DNA from: Branchipolynoe longqiensis
Taxonomy: Eukaryota; Annelida; Polychaeta; Phyllodocida; Polynoidae
Length of the DNA: 64,000 nt
Direction of reading: 5' to 3'
Assembly (NCBI GenBank): GCA_030323885.1
Contig: JASIRB010003270.1
Location: forward strand, 1-64,000
Part shown: piece after piece, positions 11,196-23,076 of the stretch
Layout: each line of letters starts with the position of its first letter
Numbering within the stretch: position 1 is the first letter of the stretch
The notes under the pieces: model-generated
What the model was told of the DNA's origin: nothing
Seen by the model: only the letters and a program-made list of their open reading frames with translations
The model's database searches: none
Translations under genes and position numbers: made by a program

Positions 11196-11400
11196 GAAGT
11201 GCATATAAAAGACCCCTTGCTGCTTATCGGAAAGAGTAGCCTATGTGCTCGCAGTGGGTTTCCTCCAAAGAAATATGTCAGAATGACCATACGTTTGACA
11301 TCCAATAGCCTGGTTGAATGGTCTTTGTGTTTGACTCAGCCAGGGATTGAACCTCCTACTTTTCACATTGGCTGTGGACGCTCTATCCACTGGCCCACTC
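11196..11400. mobile_element. Chimera of V-SINE body and SINE head
   Basis: The left part is the V-SINE/RUDI-type body on the plus strand (GTGCATATAAAAGACCCCTT, then GGTTTCCTCCAAAGAAATAT and TTTGACATCCAATAGCC). From about 11316 it switches to a minus-strand linker and tRNA head (TGACTCAGCCAGGGATTGAA, CGCTCTATCCACTGGCCCA). Family naming rests on memory of mollusc repeats. Confidence 0.6.
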
Positions 11401-11480
11401 CGGCCGGTTGGGAGTGTTTTTGGTGGGATTTGTTTATTGGATGTTTAGTAATGCAGGTCCCCGACATGGACACAACGTCA

Positions 11481-11675
11481 CCCAATTAGTTACTCAGCCA
11501 ATTAGTTACTCAGCCAATTAGTTACTCGGCCAATTAGTTACTCACCCAATTAGTTACTCACCCAATTAGTTACTCAGCCAATTAGTTACTCAGCCAATTA
11601 GTTACTCAGCCAATTAGTTACTCAGCCAATTAGTTACTCAGCCAATTAGTTACTCAGCCAATTAGTTACTCAGCC
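11481..11675. repeat. 16-bp minisatellite
   Basis: Twelve nearly identical units of CCAATTAGTTACTCAG, with a few CTCGG or CTCAC variants. Confidence 0.97.
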
Positions 11676-11706
11676 GACGTAACTTGCAATATCCTGTGTA
11701 CTTGCT

Positions 11707-12815
11707 CGCGCACACACTCACACACACACACTCTCACACACACTTACACGCACTCTCTCACAGACTCACACACACACACACACACTCACACACACTCACA
11801 CACACTCACCCACACACTCACATACTCCCACTCACACACACTCACACACACTCACACACACTCACACACACACTCACCCACACACACTCACACACACACA
11901 CACTCACACACACTCACAAACACACAAACTCACACACTCACAATCACACACACACACTCACACACACTCACACACACTCACACACACTCCACACAGACTG
12001 ACACGCACACACACTAACTCACACACACTCACACACAGACTGACAGAACAACACTCACCACCACACACACCTCACAACACTCACAACTCACACACTACAC
12101 TCACAACAACATCAACTCACACACACTCTCACACAGACTCACACACACTCTCACACAGACTCACACACACTCTCACACACACACACTCACATACACACTC
12201 ACACACTCACAATCACACACACTCACACACAGACTGACACGCACACACACTAACTCACTCACACTCACACACAGACTGACATGCACACACACTAACTCAC
12301 ACACTCACACACACTCTCACACACACTCTCACACAGACTGACATGCACACACACTAACTCACACACACACTCACACACACTCACACACACACTCTCACAC
12401 ACACTCACCCACACACTCACATACACACACTCACATACACACACTCCCACTCACACACACTCACTCACATACACACACACTCACACACATACACACACTC
12501 ACACACACACTCACACACACACTCACACACATCACACACTCACAAACTCACACACTCACACACACACTCACACACACTCACACACTCACAATCATACTCA
12601 CACACACTCACACACACACTCACACACACTCACACACACACTCACACACAGACTGACACGCACACACACTAACTCACTCACTCACACATAGACTGACATG
12701 CACACACACTAACTCACACACACTCACACACACGCACACACACTCACACACACACACTCACACAAACTCACAGACTCACACACACACTCACAATCACACT
12801 CACACACACACTGTC
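11707..12815. repeat. 1.1-kb CACACTCA microsatellite
   Basis: CA repeats interrupted by CTCA at irregular intervals. Embedded longer duplications contain GACTGACACGCACACACACT followed by AACTCAC, at about 11996, 12232, 12265, 12335, 12652 and 12690. Translated frames are His/Thr/Ser runs without meaning. Confidence 0.95.
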
Positions 12816-12930
12816 ACTCGGGGTTACCCGTGAGTTATTCAAGGCTGGTGATATATTCTACGTGAATGTGCGAATTGCTGATGTATTATTGCATTGTGTT
12901 ATATCAGTACATTATGGTATATCATGTTTT

Positions 12931-13365
12931 GTTTGTTTGTTGGGGTTCACATCGTAGCAACATCTAAGGTCATATCAGGACGGGTACTGACTTGTGACTG
13001 CACACACATGGAGACTGTATGGTGCTGGCACCATGACCTGATATCCCCCTCAGTCACATTATCCTCACACTGATACATACATATCTTTGTTTGTTGTTGT
13101 TTTATGTCCTAGCAACATATATGATCATATCAGGATGGGTGCCGACTTGTGACAGTGCACTCATGGTGACTTTTTATAGTGCTGCTCCACTGGTAGACCA
13201 TGCCACCAGCACCATGACCTGATATCCCACTCAGTCACATTATCCTGATACTGAGCCAACCAGTCTTTGCCCTATCATAATAATGCCAAGCGCTTGGCTA
13301 GGAAGTGACAAGTATCAATTTTGAAGTAATTGTTTTGACTCGACCAGGGTTCAAATTCCACGATC
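12931..13365 (-). mobile_element. Two SINE family 1 copies in tandem, minus strand
   Basis: The first copy (12931-13072) has tail and middle body only. The second (13089-13365) runs from its tail to TTTTGACTCGACCAGGGTTCAAA, stopping in the B box. An ATAC microsatellite replaces the rest of its head. Confidence 0.85.
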
Positions 13366-13498
13366 TATACATACATACATACATACATACATACATACAT
13401 ACATACATACATACATACATACATACATACATCTACCATATCTTACATAATAACATATAATACATACTACATACCTACATACATACATACATACATGT
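13366..13498. repeat. (ATAC)n microsatellite
   Basis: Runs of ATAC at 13366-13434 and 13466-13495 are separated by AT-rich degenerate sequence. Confidence 0.95.
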
Positions 13499-13779
13499 TT
13501 GTGTGGGTGTTCAATTTCCAGGTGACATTTCCACACTGTCATGGCGTCTTCTCCCAGTTCAGAAGAGTGAAGAAGGTTTGTGTTCTTTCAAGTCACCTTT
13601 ATGTCCGATATCATTGTAGTTGAAGCTGAGTGGGCGGCCCACTGGGAGCCCCTATAGATCTACAAGTTTCTGTGTGCAGTGTTTGATCTGCGGTTCTAAA
13701 AACTGTCAAGGTCTTACATAGCAACGTTGTCATTCCACTCACTGACACACACAGGTGCATCTATAGCCATCACAGCAGT

Positions 13780-14302
13780 AAGCCTATGGGGTCAGAGTTT
13801 TGAAATGCATGCCAAAATTAATGTGTGTGATGGCCCACGGTCTTCCACATTGCCACACACTCATGGAAGAATGCAAAGATTTAGTACAGTATGCTTCCAA
13901 CTGGTTTATTACCAAAACCTATCTGCTCTCCGCGGCGTTAACAGTCAACTGACCTGCCCCCTAACTCGCCAGGTCCCACGGTGCCTCTATAGGTGGATGG
14001 GGGTGTGTGCTAGCCACACGCAGTAGAGGGTAGCCCAGTCAGGGCTCTGCCCGGTCGCTAGCATGCCACGGCGTAGTGTTTGCCACCACCGCGTGGTAGT
14101 GGGACTCATGTACAGACTACTACAGCCTATGGGGTCAGAGTTTTGAAATATATTCCAAAATTAATGTGTATTCAAATATCTCAATTTTTTAATCAGAGTT
14201 ACTTCAAACTAAGCTATGGTAGGTTATAGTGATCAACCTAATATATTTATCTTTAAAAACTGAGAGCAACTAAAACACAATTGGACTTTGCAACTTTAAC
14301 GC
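13780..14302. mobile_element. Fragments of the AAAGTTGCA-type TIR element
   Basis: GCCTATGGGGTCAGAGTTTT occurs at 13780 and again at about 14127. The second copy continues as an inner half of the TIR element and ends in ATTGGACTTTGCAACTTTAA. Between them is unique sequence (GCCACGGCGTAGTGTTTGCC and neighbours) with no gene signal. Confidence 0.5.
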
Positions 14303-14479
14303 ATAGTGAGTTGGAGTGGGGCCAAGTAGGGTTGTGTTCAGGTGGCTACTCCCGACTTGCGTGCTAATGTAAACACTTGTTGCTATGGCGACCACAGGTG
14401 TAAATTTGCATTAAGCGCCACTTGGGCTGGTTGTGTACCACTGCTTGTGGCTGTTGTCATCTCATTACCGGCTTTTGCA

Positions 14480-15797
14480 GTGAATCTACATTTGGCACAT
14501 GTCAGTTCCTTATCGACAACCTCACACTGCGTAGGGACAGTGAATCTACATTTGGCACTTGTCAGTTCCTTATCGACAACCTCACACAGCGTAGGGACTG
14601 AATCTACATTTGGCACTTGTCAGTTCCTTATCGACAACCTCACACAGCGTAGACACAGTGAATCTACATTTGGCACCTGTCAGTTCCTTATCGACAACCT
14701 CACACTGCGTAGGGACAGTGAATCTACATTTGGCACCTGTCAGTTCCTTATCGACAACCTCATTCAGCGTAGAGACAGTGAATCTACATTTGGCACTTGT
14801 CAGTTCCTTATCGACAACCTCACACAGCGTAGAGACAGTGAATCTACATTTGGCACTTGTCAGTTCCTTATCGACAACCTCACACAGCGTAGGGACAGTG
14901 AATCTACATTTGGCACTTGTCAGTTCCTTATCGACAACCTCACACAGCGTAGGGACAGTGAATCTACATTTGGCACTTGTCAGTTCCTTATCGACAACCT
15001 CACACAGCGTAGAGACAGTGAATCTACATTTGGCACTTGTCAGTTCCTTATCGACAACCTCACACAGCGTAGGGACAGTGAATCTACATTTGGCACTTGT
15101 CAGTTCCTTATCGACAACCTCACACAGCGTAGGGACAGTGAATCTACATTTGGCACCTGTCAGTTCCTTATCGACAACCTCACACTGCGTAGGGACAGTG
15201 AATCTACATTTGGCACCTGTCAGTTCCTTATCGACAACCTCACACTGCGTAGAGACAGTGAATCTACATTTGGCACCTGTCAGTTCCTTACCAACAACCT
15301 CACACAGCGTAGAGACAGTGAATCTACATTTGGCACCTGTCAGTTCCTTACCAACAACCTCACACAGCGTAGGGACAGTGAATCTACATTTGGCACCTGT
15401 CAGTTCCTTATCGACAACCTCACACTGCGCAGAGACAGTGAATCTACATTTGGCACCTGTCAGTTCCTTACCAACAACCTCACACAGCGTAGAGACAGTG
15501 AATCTACATTTGGCACCTGTCAGTTCCTTACCAACAACCTCACACAGCGTAGGGACAGTGAATCTACATTTGGCACCTGTCAGTTCCTTATCGACAACCT
15601 CACACTGCGCAGAGACAGTGAATCTACATTTGGCACCTGTCAGTTCCTTACCAACAACCTCACACAGCGTAGAGACAGTGAATCTACATTTGGCACCTGT
15701 CAGTTCCTTACCAACAACCTCACACAGCGTAGGGACAGTGAATCTACATTTGGCACCTGTCAGTTCCTTATCGACAACCTCACACTGCGTAGAGACA
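14480..15797. repeat. 60-bp minisatellite with 180-bp higher-order units
   Basis: About 22 units of GTGAATCTACATTTGGCACY plus 40 more bases, period exactly 60 from 14641 on. Because 60 is a multiple of three, plus frames stay open for more than 1 kb (14342-15976 and 14610-15800). Two different frames are open at once, and an early 2-bp deletion near 14597 is tolerated, so this is not evidence of a protein. From 15241 three 180-bp blocks repeat almost without change. Confidence 0.95.
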
Positions 15798-15828
15798 TAA
15801 CTCTACACTGTTATGTTCCAACCTCGTA

Positions 15829-16124
15829 TAACTTGGCGCGTGGCCTAATCAGTAGAGCGCGGGCCTCGAGTGCGGGAAGTCGGGAGTTTGGTTCCCGGTC
15901 GAGTCAAACCAATGACTTTAAAATTTATACTTGTCGCTTCCTAGCCTGGCGCTCAGTCTCAGGATTATGTGACTGAGTGGGATATTGGGTCATGGTGCCG
16001 GCTGCCTGATTTCCCAGTGGGGTAGCACTATAAAGTCACCATGACGGCGCACTGTCACACGTATGTATCTCGTACTGATATGACCTTAGATGCTGCCAGG
16101 ATGTAAAACTCCAACAACGAACCA
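15829..16124 (+). mobile_element. SINE family 1, subtype-ii head
   Basis: Head CGTGGCCTAATCAGTAGAGC with B-box region GTTTGGTTCCCGGTCGAGTC. The body lacks the GGCATTATTAGGATAGGG part. The tail is GATGCTGCCAGGATGTAAAAC. Confidence 0.9.
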
Positions 16125-16249
16125 ACCCATAGCATATTTTAATTTCAAGTATATTCCCTTGTGCTGCGTGTGAATACGTAGCGTCCTCCCGATCGTGTTA
16201 GTCGACCTTTAACTCGTAAAGTTTAAGTGTGGCGCTTCCCTCCTTTGGT

Positions 16250-16590
16250 TTTTGTTTGTTTGTTTATTGTCGTTTTGTATCCTAGCAACATCTAAGTTCA
16301 CATCAGCATGGGTACTGACTTATTACAATGTGCCCTCATGGCGATTTATAGCACTGTTCCACTGGGAGACCAGCCCGTTGGCAGCATGACCCGATACCCC
16401 ACTCATTACATTATCCTGATCCTGTGCTAACAAATCCTTGCCCTATCCTATTAATGCCGAGTGTCAGGCTAGGTAGCGACAAGTATCAATGTTATAACTT
16501 ATATAAGTCATCGGTTTGACTCGGCTGGAATTTGAACTTGCAACTTTCCACACAAGAAGCCTGCGCTCTACAGATTTGGTCACCGCGTCT
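16250..16590 (-). mobile_element. SINE family 1, near full length
   Basis: The reversed tail (TTTGTATCCTAGCAACATCT) leads through the whole body to a head ending in GCCTGCGCTCTACAGATTTG and GTCACCGCGTC. Confidence 0.88.
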
Positions 16591-16780
16591 CTTCCTCTCT
16601 CCTTTGTTTAGGTTCTCGCGTTCTTCAAGGTCCTGCGGGGTTTCCCGCTGCCTCTCAGGGGCAGCCCAGCTCCTAGTGATGTCACTCCTACCTGGTTTAT
16701 TTTCCCAGCACTCATTTCCCCCTCTCAGGGTTCCTTCAGCAACAAACAGGCAGGGCTATCCGCGAGTTGTTATACTTGCG

Positions 16781-16826
16781 TTATTATACCTGTGTTATAC
16801 CTGCATTATACCTCTGTTATACCTGC
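16781..16826. repeat. Short TTATACCTGYG repeat
   Basis: Four to five imperfect copies of GTTATACCTGYG, 11-13 bp each. Confidence 0.8.
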
Positions 16827-16943
16827 GTGAGGCCAGAGCCGCTAAGATGGTCTCTTACGAGAGGGTGTCTTTTCACCGTGTCACATGACCAGAGTTTCAT
16901 GCTGAATAAGATGACGGTACTGCGCAGACTCAGCACTGAGGAG

Positions 16944-17090
16944 GGAGTGCAGTGTGTATTTAGGTTGTGTTGTGTGTTTGTGTGTGTAGTACTGGGTGTA
17001 TTTAGGTTTTGTTGTGTGTGTATGTGTAGTACTGGGTGTATTTAGGTTGTGTTGTAAGTGTATGTGTAGTACTGGGTGTATTTAGGTTTC
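16944..17090. repeat. ~42-bp minisatellite
   Basis: Four imperfect units of GTGTAGTACTGGGTGTATTT then AGGTTxTGTTGTGTGTGTAT. Confidence 0.85.
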
Positions 17091-17429
17091 CTGGTGTGTG
17101 TGCACAGTTGGCTTGGAGATGTTCCTCTAGGAATCTATGTACGTTCGTGGGAGGCAACCCTCCATACTTGGGGTTGCTGGTGTGTGTAAGGAGTACATAT
17201 TGGGCTTGTTGGTGTGTGAGTGAGAGGGGGGGGGGGGGACTTGGACTTGCAGGTGCCTCCAATCACTGCACACTCTCACAGAGAAGTGCATGCTTCCCAG
17301 GAGGTGAGTAGCCTACCAGCCTGCCTGCCCGCCTGCCTGCCTGCCTGGGTTCCCCGCCACTCAAGGCTGCATCCACACGGTGTTAACACTATACAGCTCT
17401 CCGCCCCGGAAGGCACAGTCGAGCATACT

Positions 17430-17796
<367 letters not shown>

Positions 17797-18026
17797 AGAG
17801 AGCCTGGTACTCCTAGTACCGCCCAGCGCACCAAAAAGCCCTAATGCACCCCCCGCGCACACAGCACCAGGGCGGCGTTCAGGGCGACATCAGCCCGTGG
17901 TTTCGGTTCGGTAAGCCCCGTGCCGGGCGCGTCTCCTAAATACAGGCAAAGGGCGCCGGCGTCAAATTCAGGAGCAGGGAGGTGTGTAGGTGTCTTGGGT
18001 GGGGGGTGGGGGGGGGCGGCTGTTTC

Positions 18027-18150
18027 TTAGTTTGTTTGTTTGGGTTTTACGTCCTAGCAATAGCCACGGTCATAACAGTACGGGTACCGACTGCTGACCG
18101 TGCGCACTCATTGCGACTTTATAGTGTATTAGATCACTGGGTCATCAAAC
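18027..18150 (-). mobile_element. SINE family 1, tail and part of body
   Basis: GTTTTACGTCCTAGCAATAGCC is followed by GGTACCGACTGCTGACCGTG and a decayed body. A G-rich stretch flanks it on both sides. Confidence 0.75.
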
Positions 18151-18364
18151 TGTGTGTGTCGGGGGCGGGGTATGGGGGGGGGGGGGGTAGATCAGTGGAG
18201 TAATCAAAATATAGACCATCTGCATTAACATAAAACAAGAAGGAAATTGAGCCTTCTTGAGGCAGCAGTGCTATACCACCTAATGTAGTTTATTAAACCA
18301 ATTTTAGCCAGTTTACTAAGAATGTCTTTCAGCTTGACGATTATGGAGGATTTATTTTAATCCA

Positions 18365-18560
18365 CCACAATTAAAAATAATAATTGTGACCTGTTTAACT
18401 TTGTGTGTCTTCTGACACATATTTGATTGTATGCTTTTACACTGTGGATAAAAGCGACGGTTGAATGAAAATGGACAGAAGACAAGTTAAACACTTCTCG
18501 CCGTGAATATGGCCTTTGTTGCCGACATGGCGTAAATCAACCCCCAATCAATCAAATACA
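18365..18560 (+). mobile_element. LINE-like 3' end with CAAT tail
   Basis: CGCCGTGAATATGGCCTTTG then TTGCCGACATGGCGTAAATC and a CAATCAATCAA tail. The same 3' module recurs at 22310-22490 and in reverse near 44695-44745. The shared end and tetranucleotide tail suggest a LINE or LINE-mobilised SINE end. Confidence 0.5.
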
Positions 18561-18654
18561 CCCTGTAGGAGGTGTGTCATCCGAGCTGTCCGTGAGCTAC
18601 CTTCAGGTGACTGCCTGGCACCGTGGGAAGAGAGGAAGTTGTTGGGAGGGAGGG

Positions 18655-18757
18655 AAGGTAGGTGGGTAGGTAGGTAGGTGGGTAGGTAGGTAGGTAGGTG
18701 GGTAGGTAGGTAGGTGGGTAGGTAGGTGGGTAGGTAGGTAGGTAGGTAGGTAGAGTG
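18655..18757. repeat. (GGTA/GGTGGGTA)n microsatellite
   Basis: A GTAG run with G-rich interruptions of about 100 bp. Confidence 0.95.
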
Positions 18758-18861
18758 GAAGATTCGTGGGGGGGTGGGATAATTTAAAGTGCCCAAATGT
18801 GCCACAGATATTTGTTAGAAATTCTATTGGTATCGGATCCGCTTACCATGTTACCGTTAGT

Positions 18862-19832
18862 AATTGGTGTTCATTGATTTGGTGACACTCATGTTTGAGG
18901 TCAGACTGGGGGAGTAATTGGTGTTCATTGATTTGGTGACACTCATGTCTGAGGTCAGACTGGGGTAGTAATTGGTGTTCATTGATTTGGTGACACTCAT
19001 GTCTGAGGTCAGACTGGGGTAGTAATTGGTGTTCATTGATTTGGTGACACTCATGTCTGAGGTCAGACTGTGGGAGTAATTGGTGTTCATTGATTTGGTG
19101 ACACTCATGTCTGAGGTCAGACTGGGGGAGTAATTGGTGTTCATTGATTTGGTGACACTCATGTCTGAGGTCAGACTGGGGTAGTAATTGGTGTTCATTG
19201 ATTTGGTGACACTCATGTCTGAGGTCAGACTGGGGTAGTAATTGGTGTTCATTGATTTGGTGACGCTCATGTCTGAGGTCAGACTGGGGTAGTAATTGGT
19301 GTTCATTGATTTGGTGACACTCATTTCTGAGGTCAGACTCGGGTAGTAATTGGTGTTCATTGATTTGGTGACACTCATATCTGAGGTCAGACTTGGGTAG
19401 TAATTGGTGTTCACTGATTTGGTGACACTCATGTCTGAGGTCAGACTGGGGTAGTAATTGGTGTTCATTGATTTGGTGACATTCATGTTTGAGGTCAGAC
19501 TGTGGTAGTAATTGGTGTTCATTGATTTGGTGACACTCATGTCTGAGGTCAGACTGGGGTAGTAATTGGTGTTCATTGATTTGGTGACGCTCATGTCTGA
19601 GGTCAGACTGGGGGAGTAATTGGTGTTCATTGATTTGGTGACACTCATGTCTGAGGTCAGACTGTGGTAGTAATTGGTGTTCATTGATTTGGTGACACTC
19701 ATGTCTGAGGTCAGACTTGGGTAGTAATTGGTGTTCATTGATTTGGTGATACTCATGTCTGAGGTCAGACTGGGGGAGTAATTGGTGTTTATTGATTTGG
19801 TGACACGCATGTCTGACGTCAGACTGGGTGAA
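18862..19832. repeat. 54-bp minisatellite, about 18 units
   Basis: The unit is AGTAATTGGTGTTCATTGAT then TTGGTGACACTCATGTCTGA and GGTCAGACTGGGGT, period 54 without indels. Being 18 codons long, it keeps a minus-strand frame open for 317 codons (18857-19810) with the motif MSVTKSMNTNYY and PSLTSD. Without a start context, splice evidence or a partner exon I treat it as a tandem array. Confidence 0.95.
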
Positions 19833-19904
19833 GTTTACAAACTAGTAACAGCTAAATATGGTTCCTACATTTCTAAGTGTTGCCTTCTGCGGGCAGACCC
19901 GTTT

Positions 19905-20198
19905 TGGAAGATTTTGGGATTTGAACCCTGGTCGAGTCAAACCAATGACTTAAAAATTGATACATGTCGCTTCCTAGCCAGACGCTTTTGCCTTATTAGG
20001 ATAGGGCAAGGACTGGTTGGTTTAGTGCCAGGATAATGTCGCTGAGTGGGATATTGGGTCGTGTTGCTGGTGGCTTGGTCTCCCATTGGGGGAGTACTAT
20101 AAAGTCGCCATGAGTGTGCCCTGTCACAAGTCGGTACCTCTCCTGATATGACCTTAGATGTTGCCAGGACATAAAACTCCAACAAAAGACCAACCAAC
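19905..20198 (+). mobile_element. SINE family 1, head partly lost
   Basis: It starts in the B-box half (GATTTGAACCCTGGTCGAGT) and contains the full body and the tail GATGTTGCCAGGACATAAAAC. Confidence 0.88.
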
Positions 20199-20229
20199 CA
20201 ATTCCGGAAAGACTTCTGCTTGTTGAGAA

Positions 20230-20630
20230 TTCAACTTGGAAGATTGGTTGGTTTTACGTCCTGGCAACATCTAAGGTCATATCGGGGTGGACTTGTAAGA
20301 TGTGCCTGTGTTCTGGGTAAGTCGGATTAAAAAGCAACAATTACTGGTTTCTTGAATTCAATTTCACGCTTAAACAAGCGAAGATAATTTCCTGATGAAA
20401 TTAGTGGGTTGCTTTTGTTGTATGTTTTAAGTTTGTGTGCATTTAATTTATCAGTAACACATCCTGTCGGTGGGTTTATATTTACTTTAATAGTGTTTTT
20501 TCCCCTAGAAAGGAGGTTAATTGCTTGGACAACTGAGATTCATAGATCGTTGCTATTATATATACGGAGGTGGTTAGCTCAGTGTCACGATAAGGCGGAT
20601 AATGTGACTGAGTCGGATATCGGGTAATGG
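20230..20630. mobile_element. Two SINE family 1 fragments
   Basis: A minus-strand tail fragment at 20230-20297 (GGTTTTACGTCCTGGCAACA) and a plus-strand body fragment at 20568-20630 (GGTTAGCTCAGTGTCACGAT). The sequence between them is AT-rich with no feature seen. Confidence 0.65.
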
Positions 20631-20636
20631 TGTTCG

Positions 20637-20935
20637 GTGATGCTTATTCCCAGTATGGTGCATAGCGATGCCAGAGGAGGACCAGCTGTGCTGGATAGTG
20701 TTTATTCCGATCTTGGTGCATAACAATGCCAGAGGAGGGCAGGCGGTGCCAAGTGATGTTCATTCCGAGCATGGTGCATAGATATGCCAGAGGAGGCTCA
20801 GCGGTGCTGGATAATGTTTATTACCACCATGGTGTGTAGCGATGCCAGAGGAGGCCCATCGGTTTTGGGCGATCCTTATTCCGAGCATGATGCATAGCGG
20901 TGCCAGAGGAGGCCGAGCCGTGCGAGGTCCTGAAG
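20637..20935. repeat. ~58-bp degenerate minisatellite
   Basis: Five imperfect units with GATGCCAGAGGAGGCC and TTTATTCCGAGCATGGTGCA cores. Confidence 0.85.
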
Positions 20936-21177
20936 GGACCAGATACGAGGCGGTTGGTCCCACAGGTGTTTGGCTTGACTCCAGGCCAAGCCTTCGCAGG
21001 AGCTATTCCTCCTCCTCCTGTGTGTAAACCCTTGCCTATTGATCAGGAAGCGTATCATAAACGCTGTAACCTGGATGTTACACTTGTGGGATTTGAAAGA
21101 CATCCAAACAAAAGTCTGTAGCGGCTTCCGGTATGCGTTTTTCACATCCTGTCAGATATCTAACGCAGGCGTCCCCC

Positions 21178-21212
21178 AGTGGGGTGGGGGTGGGGGTGGG
21201 GGTGGGGGGGCT
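21178..21212 (+). repeat. (GGGGGT)n, possible G-quadruplex
   Basis: Five G runs of four to seven on the plus strand, each separated by a single T. Confidence 0.8.
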
Positions 21213-21346
21213 GCTGGTAAATTGCACCTTGCCTGGGGAAGAGGTGTTTTTGGGATGTGCTTTATGTGGTTGCTTGTGTCACCCTGCTTTAGAACTGTTC
21301 TTTTTTTTGTTTGTTCCTTGTTGTTTGACTTCGTAGGTAGCAAAAT

Positions 21347-21614
21347 ATAGTGTCATATCAGGATGGGTACCGACTTGTGTCACGGTGCACTCATGGCGAC
21401 TTTATAGTGTTGCCCCACTGGGAAATCAGGCTGCTGGCAACATGACCCGATATCCCACTTAGTCACATTATCCTTGCCCTATCCTATTAATGCCGAGCGC
21501 CAGGCTAGGAAGCGATGAGTATCACTTTTAAAGTCATTGGTTTGACTCGACCGGGAACCGATCTTCCGCATGCGAGGACCACGCTCTACCGATTATGCCA
21601 CCGCACCCAGTCCC
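21347..21614 (-). mobile_element. SINE family 1, subtype-ii head
   Basis: The reversed body from TCATATCAGGATGGGTACCG to the head end CGCTCTACCGATTATGCCAC. The far tail is lost. A short deletion removes the CTGAGCTAACCAG part. Confidence 0.88.
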
Positions 21615-21654
21615 ATACTTTAGGATGAGACTAGATGGTATAGATGAGTAGTTA

Positions 21655-21975
21655 TCGGAAGCAGTGGCCGAATAGGTGCAGGCTTCCCATACGGAAGGTT
21701 ATGAGTTTGAATCCCAGCCAAGTCAAACCAATGACTTGCAAAATTGATACTTGTGACTTCCTAGCCTGGCGCTCGGCATTAATAGGAAATGGCAAGGACT
21801 GGTTAGCTCAGTGTCAGGATAATCTGACTGAATGGGATATCGGGTCATGATGGCGGCGGCCTGATCTCCCAGTGGAGCAGCACTATAAAGTCACCATGAG
21901 TGCGCACTGTCACAAGTCGGTACCCATCCTGATATGACCATAAATGTTGCTAGGAGGTTAAACTCCAACCAACTG
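21655..21975 (+). mobile_element. SINE family 1, full body
   Basis: Head CAGTGGCCGAATAGGTGCAG, B-box-like GAGTTTGAATCCCAG, complete body, and tail ATGTTGCTAGGAGGTTAAAC. It lies 41 bp after a minus-strand copy. Confidence 0.9.
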
Positions 21976-22011
21976 AGCCAACAGTAATCTGGCAAATACA
22001 CAAGACTTATA

Positions 22012-22178
22012 CACACTCACACTCACACTGACACTCACACACACACACACACACAGACACACTCACATACACATACACACATACACATACACATACATAC
22101 AGACACACTCACACACACACATACACACACAGACACACTCACATACACATACAGACACACTCACACACACACACACAA
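22012..22178. repeat. CACTCACA/CATACA microsatellite
   Basis: CA-rich tract with CACTCACA and ATACACA variants, partly in 30-40 bp duplicated blocks. Confidence 0.93.
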
Positions 22179-22309
22179 GTACTCCACTCAGATATCGCCA
22201 GATTATCGGCATCTCGAACGTGCCAAATCTTGGACAAGATATCAGCACAAAGCAAGTGATTAATAATAATGATAATTGCATCAACTAAATTTTATTTCCC
22301 TTAGGGACA

Positions 22310-22490
22310 AATTATATAACTGTGAGCTTTTTAAATTCACAGCGTCTATTGACACGGAATTGATGATCTGCTTTTGCACTCTGTAAAAGCGATGGTTGAA
22401 TACAAAAATTAAAAACAAATTCTCACCGTGAATATGGCCTGTGCGGCCGACACGGCGTAAAGAAACCTGATCGATCAATCAATCACACTT
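22310..22490 (+). mobile_element. LINE-like 3' end with ATCA tail
   Basis: TCACCGTGAATATGGCCTGT then GCGGCCGACACGGCGTAAAG and GATCAATCAATCA. The same module occurs at 18365-18560. Confidence 0.5.
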
Positions 22491-22638
22491 AATAGTATCC
22501 TCACTGCAACTATAGTACGGTCCACTGTGAGGTGCTATTGTATAAAATCACAGTATGACATATATAAAACCGGGTTGAAAGCATTGAAGTACCCAAGGAT
22601 TACGTTTACCAGAAAAAGTACATTTACCAGAAGTAACA

Positions 22639-22986
22639 TTAAAGTGGCATAGTCCGATGGTTTTGAATTTCGGTATTTTTTCTGGGATAAATATATTAGA
22701 TCGATCATTAGTATCTACTTTACATTAGTTCAAAGTTACTTTTATTTTAAATGGTAAACTTTTGAGATATTTTGAGTGTATACATGTAAAATTAGTTTTG
22801 GCAAGCTTGCCAAAACTCTGACACCATAGACTTCTGCAGTAACAGGTTCTGTTAAATTGACTCAGGATTGCCTTCTATGCAGAAACAAATGCTTAATAAG
22901 TGCATCAGTAGCTATGTAAAATCAAATCTAGATAATTGGTTTCGGTTTGAAAATTTGATAGGTCATCAGACTATGCAGCTTTAAAC
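22639..22986. mobile_element. AAAGTTGCA-type TIR element, complete
   Basis: The left end TTAAAGTGGCATAGTCCGAT is inverted at the right as ATCAGACTATGCAGCTTTAA. The length is 348 bp. The centre has the palindrome GGCAAGCTTGCC. No coding capacity. Confidence 0.75.
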
Positions 22987-23076
22987 GGCTGAGTCTTGAG
23001 AACAGATCTATATGTTTATATATATATACATTTGTCAAGAGCGGGTAGTTTTTGTTTCCCTCTTCTGGCAACATAT

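Noticed and set aside
11707..12815. His/Thr-rich protein
   Set aside because: Translation of CA repeats.
14342..15976. A 544-codon repeat protein on the plus strand
   Set aside because: The same array is open in another frame (14610-15800), a 2-bp deletion near 14597 changes frame without a stop, and there is no start context, signal or conserved fold. The period of 60 explains it.
18857..19810. A 317-codon minus-strand repeat protein
   Set aside because: A 54-bp tandem array without indels yields it automatically. The unit is low-complexity Ser/Thr/Asn-rich and no flanking exon is visible.
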